A stretch of 15,777 bases of DNA from a bacterium (lineage in GTDB: Bacteria; SZUA-182; SZUA-191; JAJRXT01): assembly GCA_024277605.1 (NCBI GenBank), contig JAJRUU010000087.1:1-15777 (forward strand), written 5' to 3'. Below the pieces are notes generated by a model. It was given only the letters and a program-made list of their open reading frames with translations, had not been told where the DNA came from and did not search any database. The stretch's first letter is position 1. Every line of letters starts with the position of its first letter. The position numbers and the translations under genes are program-made. Shown here one piece after another: positions 8,414 through 15,706 of this stretch.

Positions 8414-8992
8414 ATGATACTTGGAGCTAATCGAATTAAAGAGTTAATCGAACAAAGGGTAGAGTTAGAAGATGCAAATGGCAACAAGTTGAAAAAATCC
8501 CTGATTGAAGGTTTAGGGAAAGAGCAACTGGATAAAATAGAAGGCACTACCGTAGATTTACGCTTGGGCGAAATATATCGCTTGACCAGTGGCGCCAAGT
8601 TAGCGGTAGATTCCCGCATTACCCCTAAAATTGAGTCACTCCTTGGCCCAGACAGTAAAGAGCAAAGCTACTCTCTGTCACCTGGAGAGTTGGTGCTGGT
8701 ACAAACCATCGAGCGGGTGAATATCCCGCACGACCTCCTGGCCGATGTGCGCACCCGTACTACCCTGTTCCGTTGCGGGTTGTATCTTAAAACTTCTTAT
8801 GTATCCCCTAACTACCAGGGAGTGCTGACCTTCGCCCTGCGCAATTTTAACGATTATCCGGTGGAAATAGAGCTGGGCTTTAGAATTGCCTGTATAAGCT
8901 TTATGGAAATAAGTGGTCAGGCGGTGCCCTATCAAGGGGTATGGCAAGGCAAACGGGCCTCCACCGACGGTGAAGTAGAGCGGCCTTATTAG
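8414..8992 (+). CDS. dCTP deaminase/dUTPase-family protein lacking the catalytic Glu
   Basis: The 192-residue protein has the trimeric dCTP deaminase/dUTPase fold: GTTVDLRLG (44-52), LSPGELVLVQTIERVNIP (88-105), TRTTLFRCGL (114-123) matching the usual GRSSLARLGL, YQGVLTFALRN (134-144), and the C-terminal YQGVWQGKRASTDGE arm that caps the nucleotide. Dcd enzymes convert dCTP to dUTP and supply dTTP synthesis. Two points are odd. The conserved Glu in the (I/L)TLE motif that activates water is Ala141 here, and the two serines of RSS, which contact phosphate, are both Thr. Arg115 and Arg120 are retained. It could therefore be an inactive or regulatory nucleotide-binding homologue, or belong to a subfamily with altered chemistry, so no gene symbol is given. 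Start ATG has AAGAGG at good spacing. The stop is TAG. Confidence 0.75.
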   Translation: MILGANRIKELIEQRVELEDANGNKLKKSLIEGLGKEQLDKIEGTTVDLRLGEIYRLTSGAKLAVDSRITPKIESLLGPDSKEQSYSLSPGELVLVQTIERVNIPHDLLADVRTRTTLFRCGLYLKTSYVSPNYQGVLTFALRNFNDYPVEIELGFRIACISFMEISGQAVPYQGVWQGKRASTDGEVERPY

Positions 8993-9036
8993 ATTCAGGC
9001 TGAGACGCAACACTTTCTCTTATTTAGATTATACTT

Positions 9037-9169
9037 GATGAAATCGTAAAAAGTCGTCATTCCCGCGAAAGCGGGAATCCATCCTGATTTTAACTATCGT
9101 AAAATACTGGATTCCCGTTTACACGGGAATGACAATAATCTGTGTTTTCTGACTTTTTACGAAACCATC
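9037..9169. repeat. 133-bp palindromic element with two ATTCCC-N8-GGGAAT units
   Basis: The 250-base gap after the dcd-like gene contains a symmetrical element. Its ends are inverted repeats: GATG plus TCGTAAAAAGTC (9037-9055) and GACTTTTTACGA plus CATC (9151-9169). Inside are two hairpins of the form ATTCCC-N8-GGGAAT, at 9059-9078 (stem ATTCCCGC, loop GAAA) and 9111-9130 (stem ATTCCCGT, loop TTAC). They also pair with each other: GTCATTCCCG 9056-9065 with CGGGAATGAC 9124-9133, and CGGGAATCCA 9072-9081 with TGGATTCCCG 9108-9117. The ATTCCC-N8-GGGAAT pattern equals the dRS3 unit described in Neisseria, and similar repeats occur in many other bacteria. No ORF is present. The remaining flanks (8993-9036 and 9170-9242) show nothing clear. 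Confidence 0.8.
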
Positions 9170-9284
9170 ACATAATATTTCAGGAAATTAATTTGTGCGG
9201 GAATATCTCTTTTAATAATAAGTGTTCAGATGAAATTTTTTATTGTCATTTTTATTTGTTATCCAGCACATGTGTGTGAGTTAT

Positions 9285-9755
9285 ATGATACTAAACAGTA
9301 AGGCTATATCAACCACCGCTCCAGCTGCGGCGGAGTCCAGGCAACCAAAGGATCGCCGACGCCGCACCACACCTATGATCAGTAGCTATTTGTTTATCGG
9401 CTCCCGGCGCGCTAATCGCCGTCTGAGTGATCCACAAACAAACTATTATGTTGACCGGCCTGGTAAAAAATTGCTTATCTCGGCGCTCTTGATTATCCTT
9501 TTAGGGGTGTTTGATGTGATCTTTACCTACAAACTGCTTATAGCGGGAGGCTCTGAGCTAAACCCGCTGATTAGTTTTTGCCTGAGTTTGGGCTGGGGAT
9601 ATTGTATATCGTTTAAACTTATGCTTACTATTGTGGGGTTGTCTATATTGCTACTGCATCAGAATTTTTTCAGAATGCAGCGTATTATGGGTAGTGTCGG
9701 TGCATTCTATATTTCGCTGTTTAGCTATCAAATATTCCTACTCAGTCAGATTTAA
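9285..9755 (+). CDS. DUF5658-like small membrane protein
   Basis: Function is unknown. The 156-residue product starts with a basic soluble segment rich in arginine (KDRRRRTTPMISSYLF then GSRRANRRLSD and YVDRPGKK). Three hydrophobic membrane segments follow (about LLISALLIILLGVFDVIFTY, YCISFKLMLTIVGLSILLL and VGAFYISLFSYQIFLLS). The order DRRRR-TP...RR..RR...YVDR, then an FDVIFT helix, then GGSELNPL, is the pattern I associate with DUF5658 proteins. The start is uncertain: ATG 9285 is listed because the basic N-terminus begins just after it, but ATG 9270 and TTG 9243 are in frame and no strong ribosome binding site separates them. The 3' end overlaps the convergent secretin gene by 14 bases, so no bidirectional terminator fits between them. 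Confidence 0.6.
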   Translation: MILNSKAISTTAPAAAESRQPKDRRRRTTPMISSYLFIGSRRANRRLSDPQTNYYVDRPGKKLLISALLIILLGVFDVIFTYKLLIAGGSELNPLISFCLSLGWGYCISFKLMLTIVGLSILLLHQNFFRMQRIMGSVGAFYISLFSYQIFLLSQI

Positions 9756-11349
9756 ATTCCCCTTTTATTCCCTCGGCATGGGGTGGGACGCCAATGTGTA
9801 ACTCTTGCTTGGATTTCTGAAGTTCCTGTGTCTTGTGTTTATAAATTCGTTCTATTCGATTCTCATTTAGAACCACCGGGGTGAGCATTATTACCAGCTC
9901 TATCTTTTCCTTTTTCCGAACAGTGTGACGAAACAAGGCTCCCAATAAGGGGATTTCCCCCAGGCAGGGCACTATCTTCAGCTCTTCTTTTTGCTTTTCT
10001 TTCATCAAGCCCGCCATAATTATGGTCTGTCCATCCTGCACTTTAACCACCGCATTGGTCTCCCGGCGGTCAACGATCGGCCTGGTATCCCCCTCGCGGG
10101 AGACCGCCTCACCGACCACCTCACTGATGCTGGGATGGATGTTTAGGGTAACCATCCCCGTTGCGCTTATCTGCGGGGTTACATCCAGCACAATTCCTAC
10201 ATCGAGTGTCCTGGCCTCAATACTCTGGGTGGTGGTGTTGGTGTCCGCCTCCACCTGGGTGCTTATTTCAAAATAGACGGTTTCCTGGGTGACTTTTATC
10301 ATTGCGGTTTGGTTGTTGAGGGTTACAATTTGGGGACTGGATAGTATATTCAACTTTCCTTGCGTGGCCATAGCATCCAGCAGCATAGACACATGTTTAT
10401 TAGTCACTCCCAGTTGGAAGACGCCACTCTCTATAGCAGGAACTAATTCCTGGGCTACAATGGCTCCACCACTTAAAACACCTGTCAGTTTGCTCCATTC
10501 AGGAAAGTCGGCCACATAATTCCAGTTAATTCCCATCTCAAAATTGTCCGATAAAGCGACCTCCACGATCTTAGCCTGAATCATCACCTGTCTGCTGATT
10601 GACGCCTGTATGGCTTTTACAAACTCAGCGGCTTCGGCTAACTTTTTCTCAACATCGGTAATTAAAACCACCCCTGAGTGAGGATTAACAATTAATTCAC
10701 GCCCGCTTTCATCCTTCCTGCTGAAAGCCCCTCCAATTCCCGGCTCAATAGTGCCCTTTTCGGCAAAGATGATGGTGTTTAAGGCATCAATAACCGTTCC
10801 CCAAAAATCTATGGTGCTGATACTTTCTATGGAGGCGAAGCTGGAACTCTGAATTCCACCGGAGCCTCCTCCCGTACCTACTGAGAGTGAACCCTGACCG
10901 GTGCGTCGGGTATTTACATAATCCAGGTTGAAAATTCGGGTTTTAAGCCTTGGGTTGAAAACCCGGACAAACTTTCCATCCCGGGAATATTCTATTCCTA
11001 AAGGGGCTAAAAGGTACTCAAGTATTTGATCAAAACTTACCATGTTTAAATCTACGGTCACCCGACCGCTAATGCCCGGATCAACAATAATGTTGGTTTG
11101 GCTGCCTTTGGCGAAAGTCAGCAGCACGTCCCTGATATCAGCATCCCGCAGGCTCCAGGAATAGAGGGTCTCTACCCTTGTGGGAGGACTCAGCGGGACT
11201 TCCACCTGGTGTACGCTGAGTCCGGAATAAGCTTTAGCTGGTTGAGGGGAGCTGATATCGGCAGCTGGGAGGTATCCGCTAGAGAGCAGGACACCCAGCA
11301 TAACCACCGGAAAGATTAATAACGTCGTTTTATTTATTGTGCTTGCCAT
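9742..11349 (-). CDS. MshL/PilQ-type secretin (GspD superfamily)
   Basis: This protein would form the outer-membrane ring through which a type IV pilus or type II secretion pseudopilus passes. The 535-residue protein has a signal peptide (about 1-30) and a secretin/TonB short N-terminal (STN/N0) domain, LRDADIRDVLLTFAKGSQTN with VTVDLNMVSFDQILEYLL (67-115). A Gly/Ser-rich loop (149-170) and an N1-like region with ELIVNPHSGVVLITD (218-232) follow. The secretin core runs from about 252 to 495: VMIQAKIVEVALSDNFEMGI, LNILSSPQIVTLNNQTA, and RRETNAVVKVQDGQTIIMAGL with EIPLLGALF. The single STN domain and length are closest to MshL. A Cys at residue 462, in VPCLGEIPLLG, is unusual. The start overlaps the upstream PilP-like gene by 20 bases, with AGGGGAAT about nine bases before the ATG. 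The stop is TGA. It is the last gene of the operon. Confidence 0.9.
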   Translation of the reverse strand: MASTINKTTLLIFPVVMLGVLLSSGYLPAADISSPQPAKAYSGLSVHQVEVPLSPPTRVETLYSWSLRDADIRDVLLTFAKGSQTNIIVDPGISGRVTVDLNMVSFDQILEYLLAPLGIEYSRDGKFVRVFNPRLKTRIFNLDYVNTRRTGQGSLSVGTGGGSGGIQSSSFASIESISTIDFWGTVIDALNTIIFAEKGTIEPGIGGAFSRKDESGRELIVNPHSGVVLITDVEKKLAEAAEFVKAIQASISRQVMIQAKIVEVALSDNFEMGINWNYVADFPEWSKLTGVLSGGAIVAQELVPAIESGVFQLGVTNKHVSMLLDAMATQGKLNILSSPQIVTLNNQTAMIKVTQETVYFEISTQVEADTNTTTQSIEARTLDVGIVLDVTPQISATGMVTLNIHPSISEVVGEAVSREGDTRPIVDRRETNAVVKVQDGQTIIMAGLMKEKQKEELKIVPCLGEIPLLGALFRHTVRKKEKIELVIMLTPVVLNENRIERIYKHKTQELQKSKQELHIGVPPHAEGIKGEFKSD

Positions 11350-11953
11350 TTATTTGATTCCCCTGATAACCTGCCATATTCTCTTTCTCCGTTATCAACT
11401 CCGGCTTAACCGAAAACGGACGTTTTAGATAGAGCGTGGGGATGCCATAGTTATTAAGCTTCAGCTCTTGTAGTTTCCCATTTGTTTCCATAAACACCGA
11501 ATCTTTGGTTATTTTAGAAATTTTCTTCCCCTGAAACACATCCCCTGGCGCTACTAATTGGCTATTAATTACCGCCAGTGACTGATATTGCGTGATTAAA
11601 ATGGATTCCAAATGCAGGGACCCCGGCTCACTGGTACTGTGATTATTTTGACCGGCCTCTGTGCCTCCCAGTTTTGACGAAACACCGAATGGGTCTACTT
11701 CCCAATTATTCTTTAGGGCTAATACCTGCATTTTTTTATAATCCGCTATCTTTTCAGGCAATGCTTCATCGGACTCTTCAGCTTGGGTAATAGGCGCTGT
11801 AGTCTGTTGGTTCATATGAGACTGGACTTGGTCAGTTGCAGGAGCAGCAACGGTTACCGGTTTTTTCTCTTTGAAAATATATTTCCAGTTGGCCATCAAT
11901 GAAATAACCATCGCCAGCACCAAGTATACTATGGTTTTTTTATGTTGAAACAT
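11330..11953 (-). CDS. PilP/GspC-like inner-membrane alignment protein
   Basis: This 207-residue bitopic protein has a short cytoplasmic N-terminus and one transmembrane helix (about 7-26). A Pro/Thr/Gln-rich periplasmic linker (30-66) leads to WEVDPFG (84-90) and a beta-rich domain, LHLESILITQYQSLAVINSQ-LVAPGD with GKKISKITKDSVFME (113-156). That domain matches the PilP/GspC HR domain, which links inner-membrane components to the N-terminal domains of the secretin. Position between the PilO-like and secretin genes is the standard place for PilP or GspC. It starts within the 3' end of the PilO-like gene (14-base overlap) and its stop lies inside the secretin gene, indicating tight translational coupling. 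Sequence similarity alone is modest; context carries much of the call. Confidence 0.75.
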   Translation of the reverse strand: MFQHKKTIVYLVLAMVISLMANWKYIFKEKKPVTVAAPATDQVQSHMNQQTTAPITQAEESDEALPEKIADYKKMQVLALKNNWEVDPFGVSSKLGGTEAGQNNHSTSEPGSLHLESILITQYQSLAVINSQLVAPGDVFQGKKISKITKDSVFMETNGKLQELKLNNYGIPTLYLKRPFSVKPELITEKENMAGYQGNQINGKHNK

Positions 11954-12611
11954 CTGTCAATATCCCTTCCGGGCAATGATACGTTTTTATGGTAATGCTG
12001 GTTTTCAATATATCTTTCTCTGACGTTATAACTATCTTGTTTACCTTAGTAAAGCGGCGCAGTTTGTTCAATTGCCCCAAAAACTCAGCAATTTGCCGAT
12101 AGCCGCTACTAAAGACAATCATAATTTGAGACTCTTTAAGTTCGAGCGGTTGCATACCCGGCCCACTGCCGGGAATAGTCAACGCATTTTCTGGTTGGCT
12201 TACATCCAGCAAGCTAAACTGAGTCACCCCTACCCGGAGCATAGCCTGGGCTAATTCTATAAATAACAGGGGAACTTGTCCCTGGAGCGATATTCCTTCA
12301 CCATAGAACAGAGCGGTAGAATCTTTAAACGTAAGGTACTTAGGCAGCGCCTCAGCAGAGGGAAACTTCTGATAAATCTGCTGCTTTACTACCCTCCACT
12401 CCTTGAGATCTTCATCGCTCAGAGCCTCTATACCTTTTGAGCCTTGTTCCAGTTGGATGAACTCGGTTTTTAATTTTTCTATATTTTCCCGGCAGGTAAA
12501 AATATTTTGAATCATTGGGCGATAAAGTTTAAAATATATGATTCCCATACTGCTTATTAAGAAAAATATGAATATCCCCCCCCGAATCAATGAACTTTTT
12601 TTCTCATACAT
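11940..12611 (-). CDS. PilO/GspM-like inner-membrane protein
   Basis: The 223-residue protein has a basic N-terminus (MYEKKSSLIRGG), one transmembrane helix (about 11-28) and a predicted coiled coil (CRENIEKLKTEFIQLEQ). The rest is a periplasmic alpha/beta domain ending in a ferredoxin-like strand pattern (KVNKIVITSEKDILKTSITIKTY). This is the architecture of PilO and GspM, which pair with PilN/GspL to set up the platform beneath the secretin. It lies 15 bases after the PilM-PilN fusion gene, with GAGGAAAA as ribosome binding site just upstream of its ATG, and overlaps the PilP-like gene. Assignment rests on topology, fold pattern and position more than on direct sequence identity. The stop is TAA. 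Confidence 0.75.
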   Translation of the reverse strand: MYEKKSSLIRGGIFIFFLISSMGIIYFKLYRPMIQNIFTCRENIEKLKTEFIQLEQGSKGIEALSDEDLKEWRVVKQQIYQKFPSAEALPKYLTFKDSTALFYGEGISLQGQVPLLFIELAQAMLRVGVTQFSLLDVSQPENALTIPGSGPGMQPLELKESQIMIVFSSGYRQIAEFLGQLNKLRRFTKVNKIVITSEKDILKTSITIKTYHCPEGILTDVST

Positions 12612-12626
12612 TGCTGATTTTCCTCG

Positions 12627-14246
12627 TCAATAGAGTATGTTACAGCTTAAGCTGAAGTTGAGCCGGGATTGTAATAAATCCGAATCGCTCATAAGCGCTT
12701 CAGCTCCTGTGGCTTTGTAGGGAATGATGCTTATCTCCGATACCCGGGGCTGGCTTAAAAACACTGAATTATTGAGCCGCACCAGAAAGCTATTGATAGT
12801 ACCCTGGGCCTGCATAGAAGTACCGGCATTTATTACCCCTTGTGCCTGAAGCTCCCAGTATTTTTCCCCTTCGGCAATCTCCATTTTTGAGAAGACTAAA
12901 CCTGTAGGGGATAATCGACTGAGTTCATAGAAAACTCCCCGCCACAAGGGGGAGGCTCGCTCAAACTGTTTTAAAATGGAGAAATGAAAATCACATTGCT
13001 GCCGTTCTTGTCCGGTTTTTTGACATTGTTCAAAAGCCGGACGCAACTGATTTACCATTTTCTGCTGGCTTCCTACTGCCTGTCGGTAATTCTCCTGGGC
13101 CCAATGCAGCCCCATATAACCAGCTCCGGTCGCCGCGCTGTACGTAATAAGAACAAGACTAATCAACACGCTACTCGCCAGATGCTTTTTGTGCTCCCTC
13201 ACCTTCAAGGGGAGTAAGTTAAGGGCAATCTGGGGACTTGAGTCCATCAACAGCCCCAATGGGATAGCATATGAATTCAAAAGCTGCGGCCAGCCGCTGG
13301 TCGGCTCAGGCGTACTTTCCAGGTTTAATCTTTCGGTGGGGTCAAATAGCGCCACCGGCATCTGTAATTTATCGGTAAAAAACTTGTCTATATCTTCAGA
13401 TATATTTTTGGTAGAGCTTACTGTCAGGGATGATACCTGGTTGCCGCGCTCATGCTGATTAAAATAAATAAACGAGCGGCTCAATTCCAGAATGAGTTTG
13501 TGGTAGTCAATGCTGTCGGTTGACAGAACGGAATTTTTTGCGTTTTGGCTTATTTTAAGTGTGCTGGAGAGCGGAATTTCTCGAAAGAAGCGCCAATATC
13601 CCTGACTAATAATGGTGAGTAACCCCTTGTCCGGCGTAAGATACAGAAAGCCTATAGTATCTTTGCTTGTTGGGGAATCCTTTATCACCGGAAGACTCAA
13701 AGCCATTGCACTTACTGCGGCCAAAGAAAGGCTGGTGATCAACTTAGGTTCCAGTTCAGCTTTCTCCAACACATGACAATAATCATCAACCAGTTTTTTT
13801 TGGGCGACAGCCAGGAGTAATCCCTTTTTCTTTGCCGATTGAGCACCCACTTCGGCCAACACCTGATAATCGGAATAGAGTTCATAGGCCTTTTTGTCAC
13901 TCTCTTGGCCGTCTTGGAAAAACTCACCGCTCATATTTTTCTTTAGCTTGCCCACTTCCCGTTTTACAACCTGCTGCAATTCTTTTTTTGACAGATTGGG
14001 AATCTGGAGATAGTGCTGCTTCATTTCCGGATGATAAAACGCCAGATGGGCCGCCTTGGTCTTGATCCCTTTCTGTTTAAGGGTTGCGGCTATCTTTTGG
14101 GCAAGAAGTTCGTGGGATTGGGGTGGATCGGGAATGTGGATGTAATTTAATAGCTTGGGCTGTCGGGCGGAGCGCACGCCCTCAATTATATTCACCCCCC
14201 AGGGAGATATTTCTATGCTTAGAATACTTTTTGATTTCAACAGCAT
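12627..14246 (-). CDS. PilM-PilN fusion (GspL-like) assembly protein
   Basis: The 539-residue protein joins two usually separate parts of the type IV pilus alignment complex. Residues 1-350 follow PilM: SILSIEISPWGVNIIEGV (7-24), YHPEMKQHYLQIPNLSKKELQQVVKREV split over 71-98, LLLAVAQKKLVDDYCHVLEKAELEP (143-167), and a C-terminal part with YAIPLGLL (326-333). SPQIALNLLPLKVREHKK (337-354) is the PilN N-terminal signature, followed by one membrane helix (about 356-380). A coiled stretch and a PilN-like periplasmic domain with SRLSPTGLVFSKMEI complete it. This is the layout of GspL. The actin-like phosphate-1 motif of PilM (DIGSSSVK type) is replaced by EISPWGVN, so nucleotide binding is doubtful. 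The ATG has GAGGAA eight bases upstream. The stop is TGA. Confidence 0.85.
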   Translation of the reverse strand: MLLKSKSILSIEISPWGVNIIEGVRSARQPKLLNYIHIPDPPQSHELLAQKIAATLKQKGIKTKAAHLAFYHPEMKQHYLQIPNLSKKELQQVVKREVGKLKKNMSGEFFQDGQESDKKAYELYSDYQVLAEVGAQSAKKKGLLLAVAQKKLVDDYCHVLEKAELEPKLITSLSLAAVSAMALSLPVIKDSPTSKDTIGFLYLTPDKGLLTIISQGYWRFFREIPLSSTLKISQNAKNSVLSTDSIDYHKLILELSRSFIYFNQHERGNQVSSLTVSSTKNISEDIDKFFTDKLQMPVALFDPTERLNLESTPEPTSGWPQLLNSYAIPLGLLMDSSPQIALNLLPLKVREHKKHLASSVLISLVLITYSAATGAGYMGLHWAQENYRQAVGSQQKMVNQLRPAFEQCQKTGQERQQCDFHFSILKQFERASPLWRGVFYELSRLSPTGLVFSKMEIAEGEKYWELQAQGVINAGTSMQAQGTINSFLVRLNNSVFLSQPRVSEISIIPYKATGAEALMSDSDLLQSRLNFSLSCNILY

Positions 14247-14320
14247 AATTCAAATTCCTCATCAGATACCATCTCACTCTAAAAATTACCTTTTCCCTGC
14301 CCCTGTCATTTGTCTTTGTC

Positions 14321-15130
14321 TTAACCCTTGTCTTGTTGTAAATTAAAAATCCCTAAGAATAGCTTCACCACGGTTGTCCCCCGGATAACTACTACATTCA
14401 CTATAGCTTCATTTCCGGCATAATCCCCCAACCCCACCGCCTTGATGGCATGTACCCCCTGGTGGGGATGCGTCGACCAGCCTTGCGTGGTAAATGCTTT
14501 GATACTGTTATCCCAACCGGCGGAAACGCTTGTTTCGGCGCCGTTATCGGCATAATAGATCCACACGACAGCCTCAGTGTCGTCCAAGGTCTTGGTTACA
14601 CTCAAATTTCCGGCATCGGCTACGATAACAATGGTTGAAATATCCCCCCAGGGCTTTACCGGGTCAGGTGGGGTTATTAGGTCATCATTTGTACCCTGCA
14701 CCCCGTCAGAACCCTGGCTGGTTAGCTGACCCGTCTTGGAATCATAAAGGTAGTAATTACCCCAGGCATCTCTTAAGTAATCATCCGCTGAGTAGCCGAA
14801 ACTTAAGTAAGGCCCATTCCAGCCCATTCCTATCCCATTTAGATGTTTGGAATTATGTGCCGGTACTCCTGGATTGGCATTCAAATACTTAAGGCTCCCG
14901 GGCAAACTACCCATATCTCCTACATAGCCGTATATTCCATCAGCAGGCTTACCCACAGTCGCCTGGTAGATAGCCTCCATTTCCTTCCTGGTGGCCTCCT
15001 GACGGGCATCGTCAACCGTTTTAAAGATACTGGGAGCGAAGGTCGCCGCCAAAATAGAAATAACCATTAATACCATAATTACTTCCAGCAGCGTAAAACC
15101 CCTGCACTTCAGATATCCTTTACAATTCAT
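14321..15130 (-). CDS. GspG-like pseudopilin with C-terminal extension
   Basis: This is a type II secretion/type IV pilin-like subunit. The prepilin peptidase site is G11|FTLLEVIMVLMVISILAA, with Glu at mature position 5 and a hydrophobic stem helix. The GspG fold follows, with GWNGPYLS (103-110), DAWGNYYLYDSKTGQLTS (121-138) and a calcium-loop-like GSDGVQGTNDD (140-150), the usual end of major pseudopilins. The protein then continues for about 118 more residues (152-269), beginning PPDPVKPWGDISTIVIVADA. This segment is beta-rich with an Ig-like or FN3-like rhythm (SVSAGWDNSIKAFTTQGWST, HAIKAVGLGDYAGNEAIVNV). Ordinary GspG is about 140-150 residues, so this is a fusion. It lies 6 bases after gspF with AGGGG upstream of its ATG and is followed by a 74-base gap before the PilM-PilN gene. 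Confidence 0.85.
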   Translation of the reverse strand: MNCKGYLKCRGFTLLEVIMVLMVISILAATFAPSIFKTVDDARQEATRKEMEAIYQATVGKPADGIYGYVGDMGSLPGSLKYLNANPGVPAHNSKHLNGIGMGWNGPYLSFGYSADDYLRDAWGNYYLYDSKTGQLTSQGSDGVQGTNDDLITPPDPVKPWGDISTIVIVADAGNLSVTKTLDDTEAVVWIYYADNGAETSVSAGWDNSIKAFTTQGWSTHPHQGVHAIKAVGLGDYAGNEAIVNVVVIRGTTVVKLFLGIFNLQQDKG

Positions 15131-15136
15131 AGTTTA

Positions 15137-15706
15137 TTACCCCTTGACGGCATGACTCATCTCAAACATTGGGATAAAGATAGCCAGGGCTACCAGAATG
15201 ACCACCCCGGCCATGAAGACGATAATGAGGGGCTGAATCATCCCGAGTGTTTTATCAATGGCATCCGGTACTTCACGGTCATAGAATTGGGAAACCTTGT
15301 TCAGATTCTCTTCCAGCCTACCGCTCATCTCCCCCACTGAAATCATTTGCACCACCAGCGGCGGAAATTCAGAATGCCGCTCCATAGCCTCTGATATTTT
15401 CTGTCCACCCATGACCATCTAGCGCATGGTCTGAACAACTTTGGCAATAGCCGCATTGCCCACCAAGGTTTCCACGATGCTGAAGGCTTCGGTAATGTTA
15501 ATTCCCGCCCGCAGCAGAAGCCCCAGATAATGGGTAAAACGGGAAACTGCTATCTTCATGATTAGCGTTCCAAATATGGGAATTTGCATTTTATACTTAT
15601 CAATCAGCACCCTCCCCTGTTCGTATCGGTAGCCAATGATATAACTGGCGATAAACGTGGCTATGACGCCCAGAATTATATACCAAAAATTATCACTACT
15701 GTCCGG
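15137..15706 (-). CDS. GspF/PilC inner-membrane platform protein, 3' half, with an in-frame TAG
   Basis: This is the polytopic membrane protein that anchors the assembly ATPase and pilin polymerisation. Only the C-terminal half is present, about 189 residues if the TAG at 15419-15421 is read. It starts in a membrane helix (NFWYIILGVIATFIASYIIGY), then IPIFGTLIMKIAVSRFTHYL-GLLLRAGINITEAF, and ALxR-type GspF repeat motifs. After the TAG it continues with GGQKISEAMERHSEFPPLVV, MISVGEMSGRLEENL, and the last membrane helix near PLIIVFMAGVVILVALAIF. No residues are missing around the TAG. In this frame a TAA occurs at 15707-15709, and the last 70 bases do not read as GspF in any frame, so the gene is broken, or the sequence end is unreliable, there. 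It heads the pilus operon seen here; gspE would be expected further upstream. Confidence 0.8.
15419..15421 (-). other. In-frame amber codon inside gspF
   Basis: On the minus strand the codons run CAG ACC ATG CGC TAG ATG GTC ATG GGT GGA. Homologues carry a helix here (pattern R-E/A-x-V-x-x-G-x-S-L), so the TAG takes the place of one helical residue, often Glu or a small residue, in an unbroken frame. Confidence 0.85.

Noticed and set aside
9037..9169. CRISPR-like repeat array
   Set aside because: Only two palindromic units occur, in opposite orientation with no regular spacer pattern, and no cas genes are present.
9243..9284. TTG 9243 as the start of the DUF5658-like gene
   Set aside because: The added residues are not like the family N-terminus and there is no ribosome binding site; 9285 is preferred, with 9270 not excluded.
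12072..15340. Plus-strand open frames of 60-90 codons across the pilus operon
   Set aside because: They lie opposite well-supported minus-strand genes, have low-complexity or unlikely compositions and no recognisable domains; they are shadows.
15137..15418. The gspF 3' part as a small independent protein starting right after the TAG
   Set aside because: It is the in-frame continuation of GspF and would be an isolated fragment of its second repeat with one membrane helix.
7030..15421. Complete reassignment of TAG to an amino acid
   Set aside because: Four genes end plausibly on TAG and reading through would extend them into neighbouring genes or repeats; only partial suppression or chance remains credible.
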